Shown here in pieces: positions 1 through 11,768 of a stretch of DNA of 64,000 nt; position 1 is the stretch's first letter; every line of letters begins with the position of its first letter. This DNA is from Parasponia andersonii (lineage: Eukaryota > Streptophyta > Magnoliopsida > Rosales > Cannabaceae): the NCBI GenBank assembly GCA_002914805.1, contig JXTB01000023.1, positions 751,322-815,321 of the forward strand, given 5' to 3'. A model generated the notes under the pieces. That model was given only the letters and a program-made list of their open reading frames with translations, searched no databases and was not told the origin of the DNA. The translations under genes and the position numbers were made by a program.

Positions 1-151
1 CTGGATAATGTAATTGGATAATCATTCAAAACGGATAACTAGTTGATCACAAATAGGATACTTCAGTTTCCCTTTCCTTGTAGATTTCTTTCATAACATT
101 TACTCGTTTCTCTTTTCTTATAGGTTTCCTGTTTGACAAGGTAAACTGCAC

Positions 152-245
152 GGAGAAGGTCGCACAAAACTTGTAGAAGAGGTCGCATATAACCATCACG
201 AAGGAGGTCGCATATAACATTCACGGAGGAGGTCGCATATACCTT
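152..245. repeat. 25-bp tandem repeat, about 3.5 units
   Basis: The core GGTCGCATAT recurs at 181, 206 and 231 (25-bp spacing), with a diverged copy GGTCGCACAA at 158. It lies immediately upstream of the LEA_3 exon. The period is not a multiple of three and no family reading frame runs through it, so it is probably intronic or 5' non-coding rather than coding. Confidence 0.75.
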
Positions 246-265
246 AGGATTTTAGACTGCACAAC

Positions 266-424
266 AAAAAGCAACCAACCGTCGCGAAGAAGGCTGGGGA
301 AGATGGAGTCTCCGATAAGGTCGCGTGGGTCCCAAACCCCATCATCGGTTACTACAGACCCGAGAACGGTGCTCAAGAAATTGACGTGGCCGAGCTTCGT
401 GCTATGCTCTCGAAGAAAAACTAA
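266..424 (+). CDS. LEA_3 family (LEA5/SAG21-like) protein, last exon only
   Basis: In the frame ending with TAA at 422-424, the translation contains the family's C-terminal signature: VAWVPNPIIGYYRPEN, then a stretch with EIDVAELRAML, ending SKKN. LEA_3 proteins (PF03242; Arabidopsis SAG21 / LEA5) are small stress-related proteins, often with an organellar presequence, and end in W-V-P-D/N-P-x-T/I-G-Y-Y-R-P-E-N followed by an E-I-D-V-A-E-L-R helix. The exon start at 266 is inferred from a TTTTAG acceptor just before it. The N-terminal exon is not recognised in the 265 bases upstream, so it is either beyond the window edge or lost. A pseudogene fragment cannot be excluded, though the 53 codons read are uninterrupted. 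Domain recognition is secure; the gene model is not. Confidence 0.7.
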   Translation, partial: KKQPTVAKKAGEDGVSDKVAWVPNPIIGYYRPENGAQEIDVAELRAMLSKKN

Positions 425-633
425 TTTAAACTAATTTAGATACCAAAGAGAAAAAAATAAAAAAAAAAACGAAAAGAAGCTCATTATTAAATCTCCCGAA
501 AAGAGAGAGATAAGGGATTGGTTGCTTTGATTTGATTGAACTTAATCAGCGGTCGACAGGTTTTAGTTGCAGATATTTTATAGTAGATGGAAAACTCCTC
601 TGCTTCTTTTTGTTTTTAGGATCATATATATAT

Positions 634-672
<39 letters not shown>

Positions 673-794
673 GATGTTACATGTATGCAAAACTTATTTA
701 TTTGAACGAATAATATCAATTGCAAAAGAAATTTTGTGCCAAAAAATATGCTACCGTCTAACCGGAGATAAAACTTTTCTTAATTACTGCAAAT
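425..794. other. Intergenic: 3' flank of LEA_3 exon with (TA)n
   Basis: A-rich 3' flank with a (TA)n tract at about 624-672. No coding signal is seen. Confidence 0.7.
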
Positions 795-1500
795 AAGTAA
801 TATACCACCTCCTAACAGTGGTCAATAAGTATTTTATGACGGGTGTAATGGTAAATATACTATTATTTATAAATGATAAATTTTTATAAATTATGGTAAA
901 TAAATTATGTAACACTTTTTAATAGTACTAAATAAGTAATTTATCAAGAGTATAACGTTAAATATACTACCGTTTATAAGTGATAAAAAATTTTAAATTA
1001 TAGTAAATAAATTATATACCACCTTTTAATAGTAGTAAATAAGTAATTTATTAAGAGTATAATAGTAAATATGCTATTGTTTATAAGTGATAAATTTTTT
1101 TGTCATTGTAAATAAATTATGTGACACCTCTTAATAGTAGTAAATAAGTAATTTTTCAGGAGTATAATAATAAATACGCTATATCTATAAGTTACAAAAA
1201 AAATTTAAGTCATGGTAAATAAATTATTTACTACATCTTAATAGTGGTATATAAATAATTTATTAAGAGTATAATGGTAAATATGCTATCGTCTATAAGT
1301 GATAAAAAAAATGTCACGATAAATAAATTATTTACCAAACCTCTTAATAGTGGTAAATAAGTAATTTATCATGATATAATGGTAAATATTTTACCGCTTA
1401 TAAGTGGTAAAATTTTTAAGTCACGACAGATAAATTATTTATTACCTCTTAATAATAGTAAATGAGTAATTCACTAAGGGTATAATAGTAAATATAAATC
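795..1500. repeat. Minisatellite, ~106-bp unit, about 6.5 copies
   Basis: The landmark AAATAAGTAATTTATCA (with variants) recurs at about 823, 929, 1036, 1141, 1250, 1353 and 1459, a spacing of roughly 103-110 bp. Each unit also carries GTAAATAAATTAT, a C/T-rich CACCTCTTAATAGT segment and TATAAGTGATAAA. Units are diverged by point changes and small indels, so the array is old. It has no coding content. It may be a satellite seed or an internal tandem array from a transposon. Confidence 0.8.
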
Positions 1501-1851
1501 ACTACAGTTAAAAAAAAGGATACATTTGTTAATAAAATCAAAAAAAGATATCTGAGGTAGTTTTGCTCAATTCTCATTTTTTTCTTTTTTCTTATATTTT
1601 TATTATTCTCTCAATTTTCAAGCTAAAAATGGGCAATTGTATATACATGGACTACTATTCAGATCTTTCTTGTTATAATTATTTGAAAATTAGTTCCTAA
1701 TTATTTTTTGGTGTGAATTGCTAAAAAGTAAAAAACAAATCTAAAATTTAGGTGTTCTATAATTTAAACCTTGAAGTTTATATCCTACAAAATAATACAT
1801 TGAGATTAAGAATATCTAAAAATTGATACTTCGGGTTGACTTTTTGAATAA
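1501..1851. other. Intergenic, AT-rich
   Basis: No gene or clear repeat boundary is seen. It ends with the 10-bp left target duplication (TTTTGAATAA, 1842-1851) of the following MITE. Confidence 0.6.
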
Positions 1852-2210
1852 GGTTAACTGCAAAAAAAAAAAAAAAAATCCCTAAGATATGGTCCTTCTG
1901 TAATTTTAACCATGTCTTTTGGCATGTGTAAAATTATACCTCCATATTTTAAAATTCTACAAATTTATTCCTTCTGCATATAAATTGACCAATAAATTTC
2001 TCACTAAACATGGAATCTAAATTGATGCTGACTAACATAAAAATCTATTGAAAATAACTTAAAAAAGTTAATAGAAATCACCCAAATTGTACACATAAGA
2101 TATAAATTTGTAAAGATTTAAAATATAAAAGTATAATTTTGTACAAGTCAAAATACAAGATTAAAATTGTAGAAAGATCATACTTCAAGGTATTTTTTTG
2201 TAGTTATCCC
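1852..2210. mobile_element. MULE-type MITE with 10-bp target duplication
   Basis: The ends are inverted: the left begins GGTTAACTGCAAAAA and the right ends TTTTTTGTAGTTATCCC, and the similarity continues inward (CTTCTGTAATTTTAA versus the reverse complement of TTAAAATTGTAGAAAG). Identical TTTTGAATAA lies directly outside both ends (1842-1851 and 2211-2220). A 9-10 bp duplication is typical of Mutator-like elements. The element is 359 bp with no coding capacity. A related copy lies at about 20885-21229. Confidence 0.8.
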
Positions 2211-5200
2211 TTTTGAATAAGTTTAACAAGTAAAAAATAATAATACCATCAAAATCAAAGAGAATAATAAGGACTAATCCAATTTTAATGAAGAATATTA
2301 TTGTCTTTTTATTAGTAAAAATGGTCAAAAAAATTAGTTTACAGTACCGAATTTCACCAATTTTTAATGTCATATATTATTTTGTAAAGTCTAAAATTTA
2401 GGATTTAAATTGTAAAATATCCAAACTTTAAGTATTTTTTTTTATAGTTTACTCATTACTTTTTTTTTAATGAGTTGCATGTATGTATGTGATTGTGAGC
2501 TCAAAGCAGTTTGATTCAATCCGAAGATCACCTCACGAAGTGGATATATATAGGCTCCATTTGTTTCACTGATTCTATTCTATTCTATTCCATTCACATA
2601 AAAAATCCATTAGAATGGATGTTTGTTTCGATAATTTAAGTTTTTTCATTCAAATAGTCAATTAGTCACACTAATTATTGAAATGAATTTTTTGTATTTT
2701 GGAATAAGAATAAAACTTAAAAAGTGTTTTTAAATAATTCATTCTAATGTTTCTCATTCTAATTACAATTCATTTCACTTCAAATCTCTCTCGTTTCAAT
2801 TATAACTCATTTCATAATTTTCATTTAAATGAACTCGTACTCCTCTTTCATGCGTTATTCACCTTATAAAAAAGTGCCCACGATGCAATCGACGAGCCAA
2901 AACGACAAAGGTTTGTAGACTTGTTGTCGTCTTTAGTTTGCGTTTGTTGTTACATAACTTACGTTCATCATTTCTAATTTTCTTTTGTCTTTTACCCTTC
3001 ATTTCTTTTAATTGTCGTCGTTTTCCTGGGAAGATTATGGTTTGTTGTTATTGTATTTAGAAGTAAAACTATTCAAGTCAGCTTTAATATTATTATTATT
3101 ATTTTCGCAAATCAAAGCATGATCAAGTCCTTCGTTCTATTTTCTATATTGGACTACGTATTTTTAACAATTGTATTAGGTGTATAATTAAATCTTTCAT
3201 TTTATTTTCTATATTGGGTCACGTATTTTTAACAATTGTATTAGGTCATACTATTCTTAAATAGACTTAATTAGTAATTCAATTAAGGCTAGATCAGGAT
3301 ATCTAACTAGGTATAGATACCAATGTGGATACTCTATTAGTCACCCAATTGGATATAATGGATAGCCAACAAGGGATTATATAAAGAAAATATTTGGGTT
3401 ATGGTTCCCACTACTTTTTCACGTACGCTTATTCTCTCTGTGGCATACCATCAGTTACCAAAAAGTTCTATCTGAGTATTTTAGGGACTAGATTGTGTGG
3501 AAGGCCAAACTCTCAAGACATCATCTCTAGTTCATACTTCTGCCTTCGGTCTTTCCATCTCTAATTCTCTACAGATTAACCATTGACTCAGCTATATTTA
3601 ACAAACTCTAATCTGTCAATTTAGCATGAATGATTTAGGGTTTCTATTTGGTTTATTTACAATCCTAATATCATCCAACAGTAGTGATATACAACTTTTA
3701 AAGTATATTGTGTTTTTTTTCTTTATTTTTTCTTGAATTTGTCGTTTCTCAAATTCATGTCGTTTCTCTCAACTTCTAATTGTTCTTAAAGTTGTCGTTG
3801 TTTTACATAAATCCAATATTTTAGACCTTACTGGTGTCCTTTTATTTGGTATCATTTTAAGGTTATTGTTATTATCTGAATTCATGTTGTTTTTTTATAT
3901 TTATACGGTTAATTTCAAGGTTGTCGTTCTCAAAAAATTGTTGTTTTTTTTATTGTTGTTGTTTTTTGTTTGATTAATTTATTATTTTTTTATAACAAGG
4001 AGGGAGGAAGGGGGATACCAAATTGGTATCTCTCATTGGATATGATCGTAAGAGCTTCTAACCTCACTAATGAGAATATCTTCTGAGAACTTTTTGGGCG
4101 GATCTTACCCCATTAATATTTTCTGAGAACTCTTCGGATGGGTCTTATCCCATTAGAGTGATAGAACGTGTCATCCTAGCCTCACCAATATAATTGTTGA
4201 TAAGAAATCCGTGGGTTATAGGTATGGACACTCTCTATCGAACTCTGGGTGGGTACAAATTTTTACATTTAAAACTCATGAAGGAACTACCTAGGATTCG
4301 AATCTACAATCTCTACCATCACAGACCACAACCTTACCAACATACTACCCCACTCGGTAGTTATTATTGTTAATCTAGTTGATATCCTTTTACCAGGAGC
4401 TCTTTGCAAAATAGTTTCATAAGAATAACACTTTTAGAGACAATCTTACTTTTAAGACCTTTTGCTAAATAATCTTTCTAAGTTATATAACTCAATCGCT
4501 GAGATACCAAATTTAAAAGGTATATTATGAACTTTGACTTTCTCTTAAAGCATATGACAAAAATAAGAACAAGATATAAATCATTTATAGAATTAGGACT
4601 TTTCATTTAATGAAAGATGAGAATACCAAATTACCCTTTTATATTGACTTGGTCAAAAAAAAAATTCCATATCAAAAAAGGCAAGTAAAGAAGGCACAAT
4701 CGAGATAGGTAGCCTAGCATATTCGACCATGATCCAAAATTTTCAACCTCTAATTTAAAATTTTTTGATTGAGGTCAATGCTATAGGTGCTTGGGGAGTA
4801 GGGATTGCTGCACGTAAAGCTATCAAAATGGTAAGACTCACTCATTAGCACGGTTATACGGCAAGACACAACATGGCTTAAGTATGACATACCAAAATAT
4901 AAGTTATGTTATAGCCTCATAAGTTAAGTACGATAGGTTGAGCATGAAACGACACACTACCATGTAAGTATGATATGTTAGCACATTACATATAAGTATT
5001 ATGATAAATTATTTTTTGAAATTGCAAGTGCCAACCTAATTAGTGGATACTTAATTTATAATTAATTATGATATGCAAATATTTTCTTGAGTTTATTCTT
5101 TTTAGTGTTAAGAAGTTTTTATAAAATTTATTGTGTTTTTTTGCTATAAAATATGAATGATTTGAAAATAAATAAATAAATAAAAATAACACTAAAATTA

Positions 5201-6052
5201 ATAAAATTTACTAATTAAATGAGCCAAATTTTGTGCAAATAAATGACACATGGGCTAATAAGGCATGACAATATGGGCCAATGGGCTGCTGGGCCATTAA
5301 TTTAGAATTTTTGACACGGCATAACATAACATAACTTAAAAGTGGGTTATATCTGATGTGGTACACACGTTACAAAATTATATTTATCCTGAACTTAAAT
5401 AGGTTATGTCGACACGACAAGACATAGTTGACAACTCTAACCGCAAGTGACGACAGAAATAGTTTGAAATTTGTTGAAAAAGAAGTTATTTTAGGATTTA
5501 TTTGAGAATATTGTATCTAAATAATTCTAGATATGTAACATGACAATAAAATTAATTTTATAACATCATGGATGAGTCTTTTTTTTTTTTTCCTTTTAAT
5601 ATTACAAGGGCCTTAATAGGCTCTAAAATGTAAATATTCTAATTTAGAAATATTATTTTGCAAAGAATTTTTGAAAAGAAATTCTTTACTATAAGACATT
5701 TTCGAAAGGTGTAGTTAATCCAATTTCTATTTTAATAGTAAATGGAGTTGTTTTCTTATAATTATTATCGTTTTCTCTTAGTTTTTGTTGTTTATCTCCT
5801 TAATCTCATTTTGCCGTTCTTGCCATTTATAGAGGTTAAAATCGTTTATTTAGTTGATGTTGTTTACTTGTTTTTTGTCTTCCATATAAAATATAGATAT
5901 TGTCTTTCATTTATTCAAAGTAATGCTAGAGACAGTTACGTTTTACACAAAATATTTATACCAAATAATTTAACATAATTTTTATCTCATGGTAACTTAA
6001 AATGGACCATACCACTTTCAAATAGTATTGTTGAAATCGAACCTGAAAGTTG

Positions 6053-6055
<3 letters not shown>
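2211..6055. other. Intergenic, repeat-derived, no gene recognised
   Basis: At about 2549-2850 there is a segment opening AGGCTCCATTTGTTTC that resembles plant hAT-like MITE ends; it was not delimited. At about 4285-4300 there is GGATTCGAATC, resembling a tRNA box B, followed by a segment naming no gene; a tRNA-derived SINE is possible but no box A was found. GTCGTT-rich text occurs at 2925-3050 and 3735-3960. The 4840-5440 stretch is a moderately GC-richer repeat-like sequence with no frame. Confidence 0.5.
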
Positions 6056-6105
<50 letters not shown>

Positions 6106-7110
6106 AATATAAGAATAAATTCGTAACTATACCTTGTATTTTAACTCTTTTTTCACTTAATATCTCACATTTTAGCTATTATCAATATTGTCCCTCTAAT
6201 TTGAAATTTTTTTAACAAATTCATACCCTTTCTAACTAAACCCCAAAATTTGACTAATAAATTTAACAAAGTACCCTTTTGGAATTAAAACATATATATT
6301 TAAAATTAATTTACAGTTAAGAGAAAATAATTTTAATAATTAAAATAAAAGTTCTAAAAAATCCATGTTATTCTTCATCTCTCTTAATTTTTCTTAATTC
6401 AGAGAAATTAAGAAATCTGTACAACGGAATAAAGGGATGTGAGAGAAAGTGGTCAATTTTGGAGATCGAGTTTCTGAGGATCTCTCCCAATATGTCGTTT
6501 TGGTTTTTCTGGGATTCTTCAAAAAAAATTTGTTGAGGTTAAATATATTCTCCTGTTGAATGCTGAGAAATTTTTGGAAAGATTATTATTGGAATGCTAA
6601 GAAATTTTGGGAAAACATTGTTCAATACTGGGAAATTTAGATTTTTTTTATTTTAAGCTCCACTATTAGTTGCGGCTAGCAAATTTGAGAGACTCAGTAC
6701 TTTTTGTTTGTTACTTTTTTCTGTTATAGTTTTTGGAGATCCATGATTGATGGACTAGTAAAGGACTCAAGAATGGGGAAATGAATTGGTATTATGGGAT
6801 TTTAGTTGAATGTAGATGAAAAATGTGAAGCCCTCCACTGTTTGTGTTTTATCTACTTGTTAACAATTAGGAGCACTGTAACCTGTACACTAAGATGGTG
6901 GTTGAGAAACAAAGGCTTGAACTGCTGCTTCAAGCTTCATCTCATGGCCATAGATGAAGCCAGAGGAGGGGGATCGAGGGAGAGAATAGATCGAGAGGGA
7001 AGAAAAAGGTGAATAGTTTTTCTATTTTCACTACAACTTTTTTTTAGTATTTTTCTAATATTTGCTATTTTAGTTATTAAAATTAATTTCTTTTCAAAAT
7101 TTACTATGAC

Positions 7111-7164
<54 letters not shown>

Positions 7165-8297
7165 GGGAGTTCGATTGTGGAGGTGCAAAATTCCGGGGTG
7201 GATTCTAATAAATTTTATGTGTTAAAAATTAAAGATTATAATATTTATTATGCACTTTACTTGTTCTTACTCTCGTGAGAGAGAAACACTTCTCTGCCAT
7301 TAAACCACCCCTCTCTCCTTCTATTACTCTCTCTTTTACAGTAAACATTTTCTTCCCTTCAATCCCAACAATTGTTGACAAGAATCTGCTTATATGCAAT
7401 TGCACCATAACATAGGATTTCTTTATTTAAGGGTTCTTTTACTGTCCTTTTACTAGGATTTCTTTATTTAAGGATTCTTTTACTGTCCCTTTACTTTTTA
7501 TTTTTGGAACTACTAAGAAGTTAGGGATTTACCATAACTTATTCTGAAAAGTTTTTCCTCCGTATCATAGGTATGTTGTCCGTAATATAATATTAATAGT
7601 CCGCTTGAGAATTTGGAAAAATTGCAAAGAAAAAAATTTTCGGTTGAAGGAGAAAGGAAAAAACAAAAATCTAGAAGAGACAAAAAATTTCGGCTTCAAG
7701 TCTTTGAGAACATTTCTCTTTTCGTCCCAATTTTTCTGTTCAATTTTTTGTTGTCAATAATCAAATTGATCAAAGCTTTTCAAGCTTCCATTCTTTTTTT
7801 TTTTTTTTTCCCCCAGCAATCAAAAGTTCAGTTTTTCTTTTTTCTTTTTGGTGCAACAATAATGGTTGCTCCACCATTATAGGTTTTAAAAAAAAAGATA
7901 ATAAATGAGTCAAAAGATTTGACTGAACAATTTCGTAGGGAATGAAGGGTGAAATTATTTAGCGTAAGAGAGTAACAGAGGATAGAAGAGTGAGACGAAC
8001 TTTGACGAAAGAGGAAGATCTTTCTCTTAGAGCAACATCAAGTAGGGTAAAATCTATTATAAGTATTATATTCCTTAGTTCTTTACTAATAAAATAAGTT
8101 AAAATCCACTCTTACATGTAAGAGTAATTTTGCTCCTCCAACATTAGAGTCAAACATCAAATTACCGATAAACATCAATTTTTTCTTTTGGAAATTATTA
8201 GTTATCAATGTTGAGTTTTTAATAACTTCATATTTTGTTAATGTTATTTAAAGCGTTCACCACTCTAGCCTTTATATATATATATATATATATATAG
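6056..8297. other. Intergenic with long (TA)n tracts
   Basis: (TA)n tracts lie at 6056-6102, 7117-7162 and 8273-8296. The 6110-6300 segment (CTTGTATTTTA, then TTATCAATATT) resembles one arm of the MITE at 46861-47220. No protein-coding gene is supported. Confidence 0.55.
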
Positions 8298-8630
8298 GGC
8301 ACCAATCTAGTAGGTATTTTTTTTTTTACCTATGCATAGGTATCAATTTGGCCAATGAAAATTTAGCATGCACAATTTTTATATTGTAAAAAGTAAGAGA
8401 GAGAAAGGTATTTTTTTTTTTACCTATGCATAGGTATCAATTTGGCCAATGAAAATTTAGCATGCACAATTTTTTTATTGTAAAAAGTAAGAGAGAAAAA
8501 GAGCATTAATGATGCACGTCTTTTCATGCACTTTATTATAGTTATTGGATCACCATTAGAGGGTGATCCAACGGCTAAAAAAGAAATACCTATGCATAGG
8601 TAAAAAAAAAATACCTACTGGATTGGTGCC
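8298..8630. mobile_element. MITE in a (TA)n tract, internal segment duplicated
   Basis: Terminal inverted repeats: the left reads GGCACCAATCTAGTAGGTA and the right end is the reverse complement of GGCACCAATCCAGTAGGTA. Both continue into a T-tract and ACCTATGCATAGGTAT. It is flanked on both sides by (TA)n. A segment of about 93-98 bp is present twice in tandem (8314-8406 and 8407-8504). It has no coding capacity. It is related to the elements at 8682, 26583 and 45528, which are also bordered by TA repeats, the habit described for rice Micron elements. Confidence 0.75.
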
Positions 8631-8639
8631 TTATATATA

Positions 8640-8681
<42 letters not shown>

Positions 8682-8685
<4 letters not shown>

Positions 8686-8883
8686 TTGTCAATCCAATAT
8701 GTATTTTTTTTAATACTTATGGATAGTTATTTTTTTTTTAGCCGTTGGATTACCATCTAATAGTGATCCAATGGTTATAATGAAGTGCATAAAAAGATGT
8801 ACATCATTAATACTCTTTCTCTCTCTTATTTTTTACAATAAAAAAATATGCATGTTAAATTTTTATCAACCTATGCATAGATA

Positions 8884-8886
<3 letters not shown>
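8682..8886. mobile_element. MITE of the same family, opposite orientation
   Basis: It contains TAGCCGTTGGATTACCATC, then GAAGTGCATAAAAAGATG, then CTATGCATAGATAAAAA. These are reverse-complement counterparts of the element at 8298-8630. It is bordered by (TA)n at 8634-8681 and 8887-8939. It appears shorter, lacking the internal duplication. Confidence 0.65.
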
Positions 8887-8940
<54 letters not shown>

Positions 8941-9043
8941 GTTATAGTGTAAGCCCCAACAAACTTCGTTCTTAGTTGAACTTTATCTAGTTCACTTGAT
9001 GTCCAAAAAAATAAATAAATGTCTCTATTATCACACATTTTAT

Positions 9044-9295
9044 GGTTAATTTCACTAATGAACCTTGAATTATAGCCTTTGTATGCCTTTGAACTCGAAT
9101 TTTCAACTTAAACTTTATTTTTGTTGTAGCATTGGTCTTTATGAATAATAATTCTAGATTTTAAAAGGAATAATGGCAACTCATATATAATGAAAAGTTC
9201 ACATATATCAAATGACTAAAGCAGTACAAAAATCATATTTCGATGGTTTTAGTATAACAAAATTATAATTCGAGGACCAATGGAAAAACTAACCC
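9044..9295. mobile_element. MITE-like inverted-repeat element
   Basis: The left end is GGTTAATTTCACTAATGAACC with CCTTGAATTATAG. The right end, reverse-complemented, is GGTTAGTTTTTCCATTGG with CCTCGAATTATAA. Both arms also carry similar inner words. No convincing target duplication was found. It is non-coding. Confidence 0.6.
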
Positions 9296-11509
9296 TTATT
9301 TTTCTTCGTTAAAAATGTATAAATAATCTAATTTTATTTTGAATTATATATTACAATACAGTTCCTCAAACCTCTTTTTTTGGGTTAAAAGTACTTAGTT
9401 TTATTAAGTCAGATTAGTGAAGCAATATAAAGATGGTGAGAATAGTTATTGATTTATTTTCTTCTCGTTCAGTTTTAACTCTCTTTTAAAGCATGCAATG
9501 ATAAAATAAATAACTTATAAACTATTTATAAAATTAGGATTTTGATCTAGTGAAAATTTTAGAATTTTAAAATTATCTTCAACACGACCATAGTTGAAAA
9601 TTTTTAACTAAATTGGAAAAAAATAAAAAAAGAATGAAGTAATAACAGAAAGATAATTAACTATGTTTAACTAGATTCGAAACTATTCGATTACCGTCAA
9701 ACGACGGCTCGAACACAATCAAAAATTTTCTGTTAAGGTCAAAATCTCCAACCATGGTTGAAAATTGATCGAAACGGTTGAGAGAAGTGGCAGTACAAAT
9801 TTGGCTATGGTCGAAATTTTCCGACTCTAATCTTGTAGATACGATGTCATGATCGGGACAAGAACGACAAGAACATTCTAAAAGTAAAGTAAACAATATT
9901 TTACATATAGTCATGAAATTATTGTTGCAACTAAAAATGAGGTTTTTTTTGTAGTTGTCATAAGTCTCGATTTTTGTCATTTTCTAGATTGTTAAGTCGA
10001 GCGTGTGCTAATGCCCGTTTTTAGCTTATATTTGTCGGTTTTTCTGCTAATGATTTCTTATATATTAGTCTCGTTTTCGAGGGTTTTGTCTGTAATTTTT
10101 CTCCGAAGTTAAGTCGTCGTTATAGGCTGATGTCGTTTCTCTGCAGAGCGATGTGCGATTAAATGGCATGAATTTTGAAACAGTTTACCTCATACTAAAC
10201 AGTATAACCAGTAATATAGATATACTCATGTTTTTGGGCTACATAAATCTTCTTATTATAAATTTACTTGTTTTAATGAAAATAATAATTTACTACTTAA
10301 ATGCGTCTTTATCATATTGTACGTGCTGTTATGCTGTCAACAAGAAGAACTATTGGAAAACTCCTTACAAATTCCAGTTGCCATTAATAGCTAGCTTTGG
10401 GTGCAAGTGATTACGATTCAATGGTTCCATATCAATGTACAATCCCTTTTTTGATACTTACCCGTCTTTATTTTTATTTGTTAATAAGTTCCCTTCTTTT
10501 TCGTTCTTTCCCTTTATTTTGAGTAAGGGTTCCATTTAAGTTGCATATTATTATTTTTTAAAAAAATTTGATAATCAATTTGAATGAAAAAAATGGGGTG
10601 GATTCTAGACATCAATTATGAGTAATGTGACATACAAAATAAAATTTGATTTTACGTTTTTAAAATTTCAAATGAATTGAAAAATCTCGAATTTATTTAG
10701 AAAAATACAATTTTTGAAAATATTTAGAAAATTACTATTTTTTACAAATTGATAGGGAATTTAAAGTAACTAGTCAAAATTCTTAAGGTAACGAGTCTAA
10801 TTATCTCAATTAACTTGATTGGTTACCTCGAATATCTTTAAAAAGTACCAATTTTGAATGAAAAAATAATGTTTTTCTAAATTTTTTAAAAATATTATTT
10901 TTCTAAATAACATTCAAAAAATGATATATTTTTAAATAAATCCAAAATTTTTCAAAAAATTTAACCCATCAAGCATTTTTTTTTTGAATTAGATTTGTCA
11001 TGAATTTTAACCACATAAAAATCTTTAAAATATGGGCGGCCAAGCACCATATATATGAGTGGCTATAAAAATATAACAAATCATTATGTATATATTTTGT
11101 ATGCATTTTGCGTGTGTCCCTTGACATTATTGCATCAATTATTCCTACACTAATTAAAAGTTTATTATATAGTTAAGATAGAGGTAAGTGGTAACTATGT
11201 AAATAACGTTCTCTTAGAAATTTTTTACTCTTTTAGTGCCATTCTTTGTTCTTAGAACTATTCTAATTTATTTTTTTTTTAGCCATTGAATAACCCAAAT
11301 TGTATTTTGGTATTTGACTTCCAAAATAACTGAGACTTGGTACAAAAATCATACTATTGTCTGTGACATTCAAGTATTTAATGTTTTTATTTTTTGATAT
11401 TATTAGCATTTTTGATATATTCCATCCAAAATTCTATTAGAACTCATTTAAATAGGAGAACTTTTGTGCCATTAGTCCATATCATCTAAAATATTTATCA
11501 ATTTGGTCT
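9296..11509. other. Intergenic, AT-rich
   Basis: Mostly A/T-rich sequence; GTCG/GTCGTT words recur at 10020-10145. The open frames present here (for example the minus-strand one around 9657-9980) show no family similarity that I recognise and have non-coding-like composition. A repeat-rich stretch at 10600-10980 holds several related AAAAATTTT-type arms. Confidence 0.5.
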
Positions 11510-11740
11510 CTCTACTGTGATAACAGTAGAGCAGTTTTCGACTCAAAGGAACCTAGAAACCACTCAAGAGTCAAGCATATTGAAAGGAAATATCATCTCA
11601 TCAAAGATGTAGTTGATCGAGGAGAAGTGACTGTGTGCAAATTCGTATCGGAACATAACCTAGCTGATCCTTTGACTAGAGCATTACTTGGCAAGAGCTT
11701 TGAGGGTCACATTATAGGTTTAGGGACACGAAAGATATAA
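11510..11740 (+). pseudogene. Copia family B RNase H C-terminal fragment
   Basis: An open frame ending TAA at 11738-11740 starts YCDNS, then KEPRNHSRVKHIERKYHLI, then NLADPLTRAL. This is the typical C-terminal part of Ty1/Copia RNase H (Y-C-D-N-x-x-A-V, K-H-I-x-R-x-Y-H, A-D-P-L-T-K). It lies about 30 bp upstream of an LTR, the expected place for the polyprotein end. Everything upstream (RT, integrase, gag) is absent, so it is a 5'-truncated remnant. It belongs to the same family as the solo LTR at 48659-60368. Confidence 0.8.
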
Positions 11741-11768
11741 TAAATTACTTTTTGTGTAAGTAAAAGAT

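Noticed and set aside
795..1500. CRISPR-like array
   Set aside because: Units are contiguous and diverged without unique spacers, and the genome is that of a plant; this is a minisatellite.
4285..4300. tRNA gene suggested by GGATTCGAATC (also near 27283)
   Set aside because: Only a box-B-like word; no box A at the right distance and no cloverleaf could be drawn. A SINE remains possible but unproven.
9657..9980. Minus-strand frame of 107 residues
   Set aside because: No recognisable domain, AT-rich codon use, no splice or family support.
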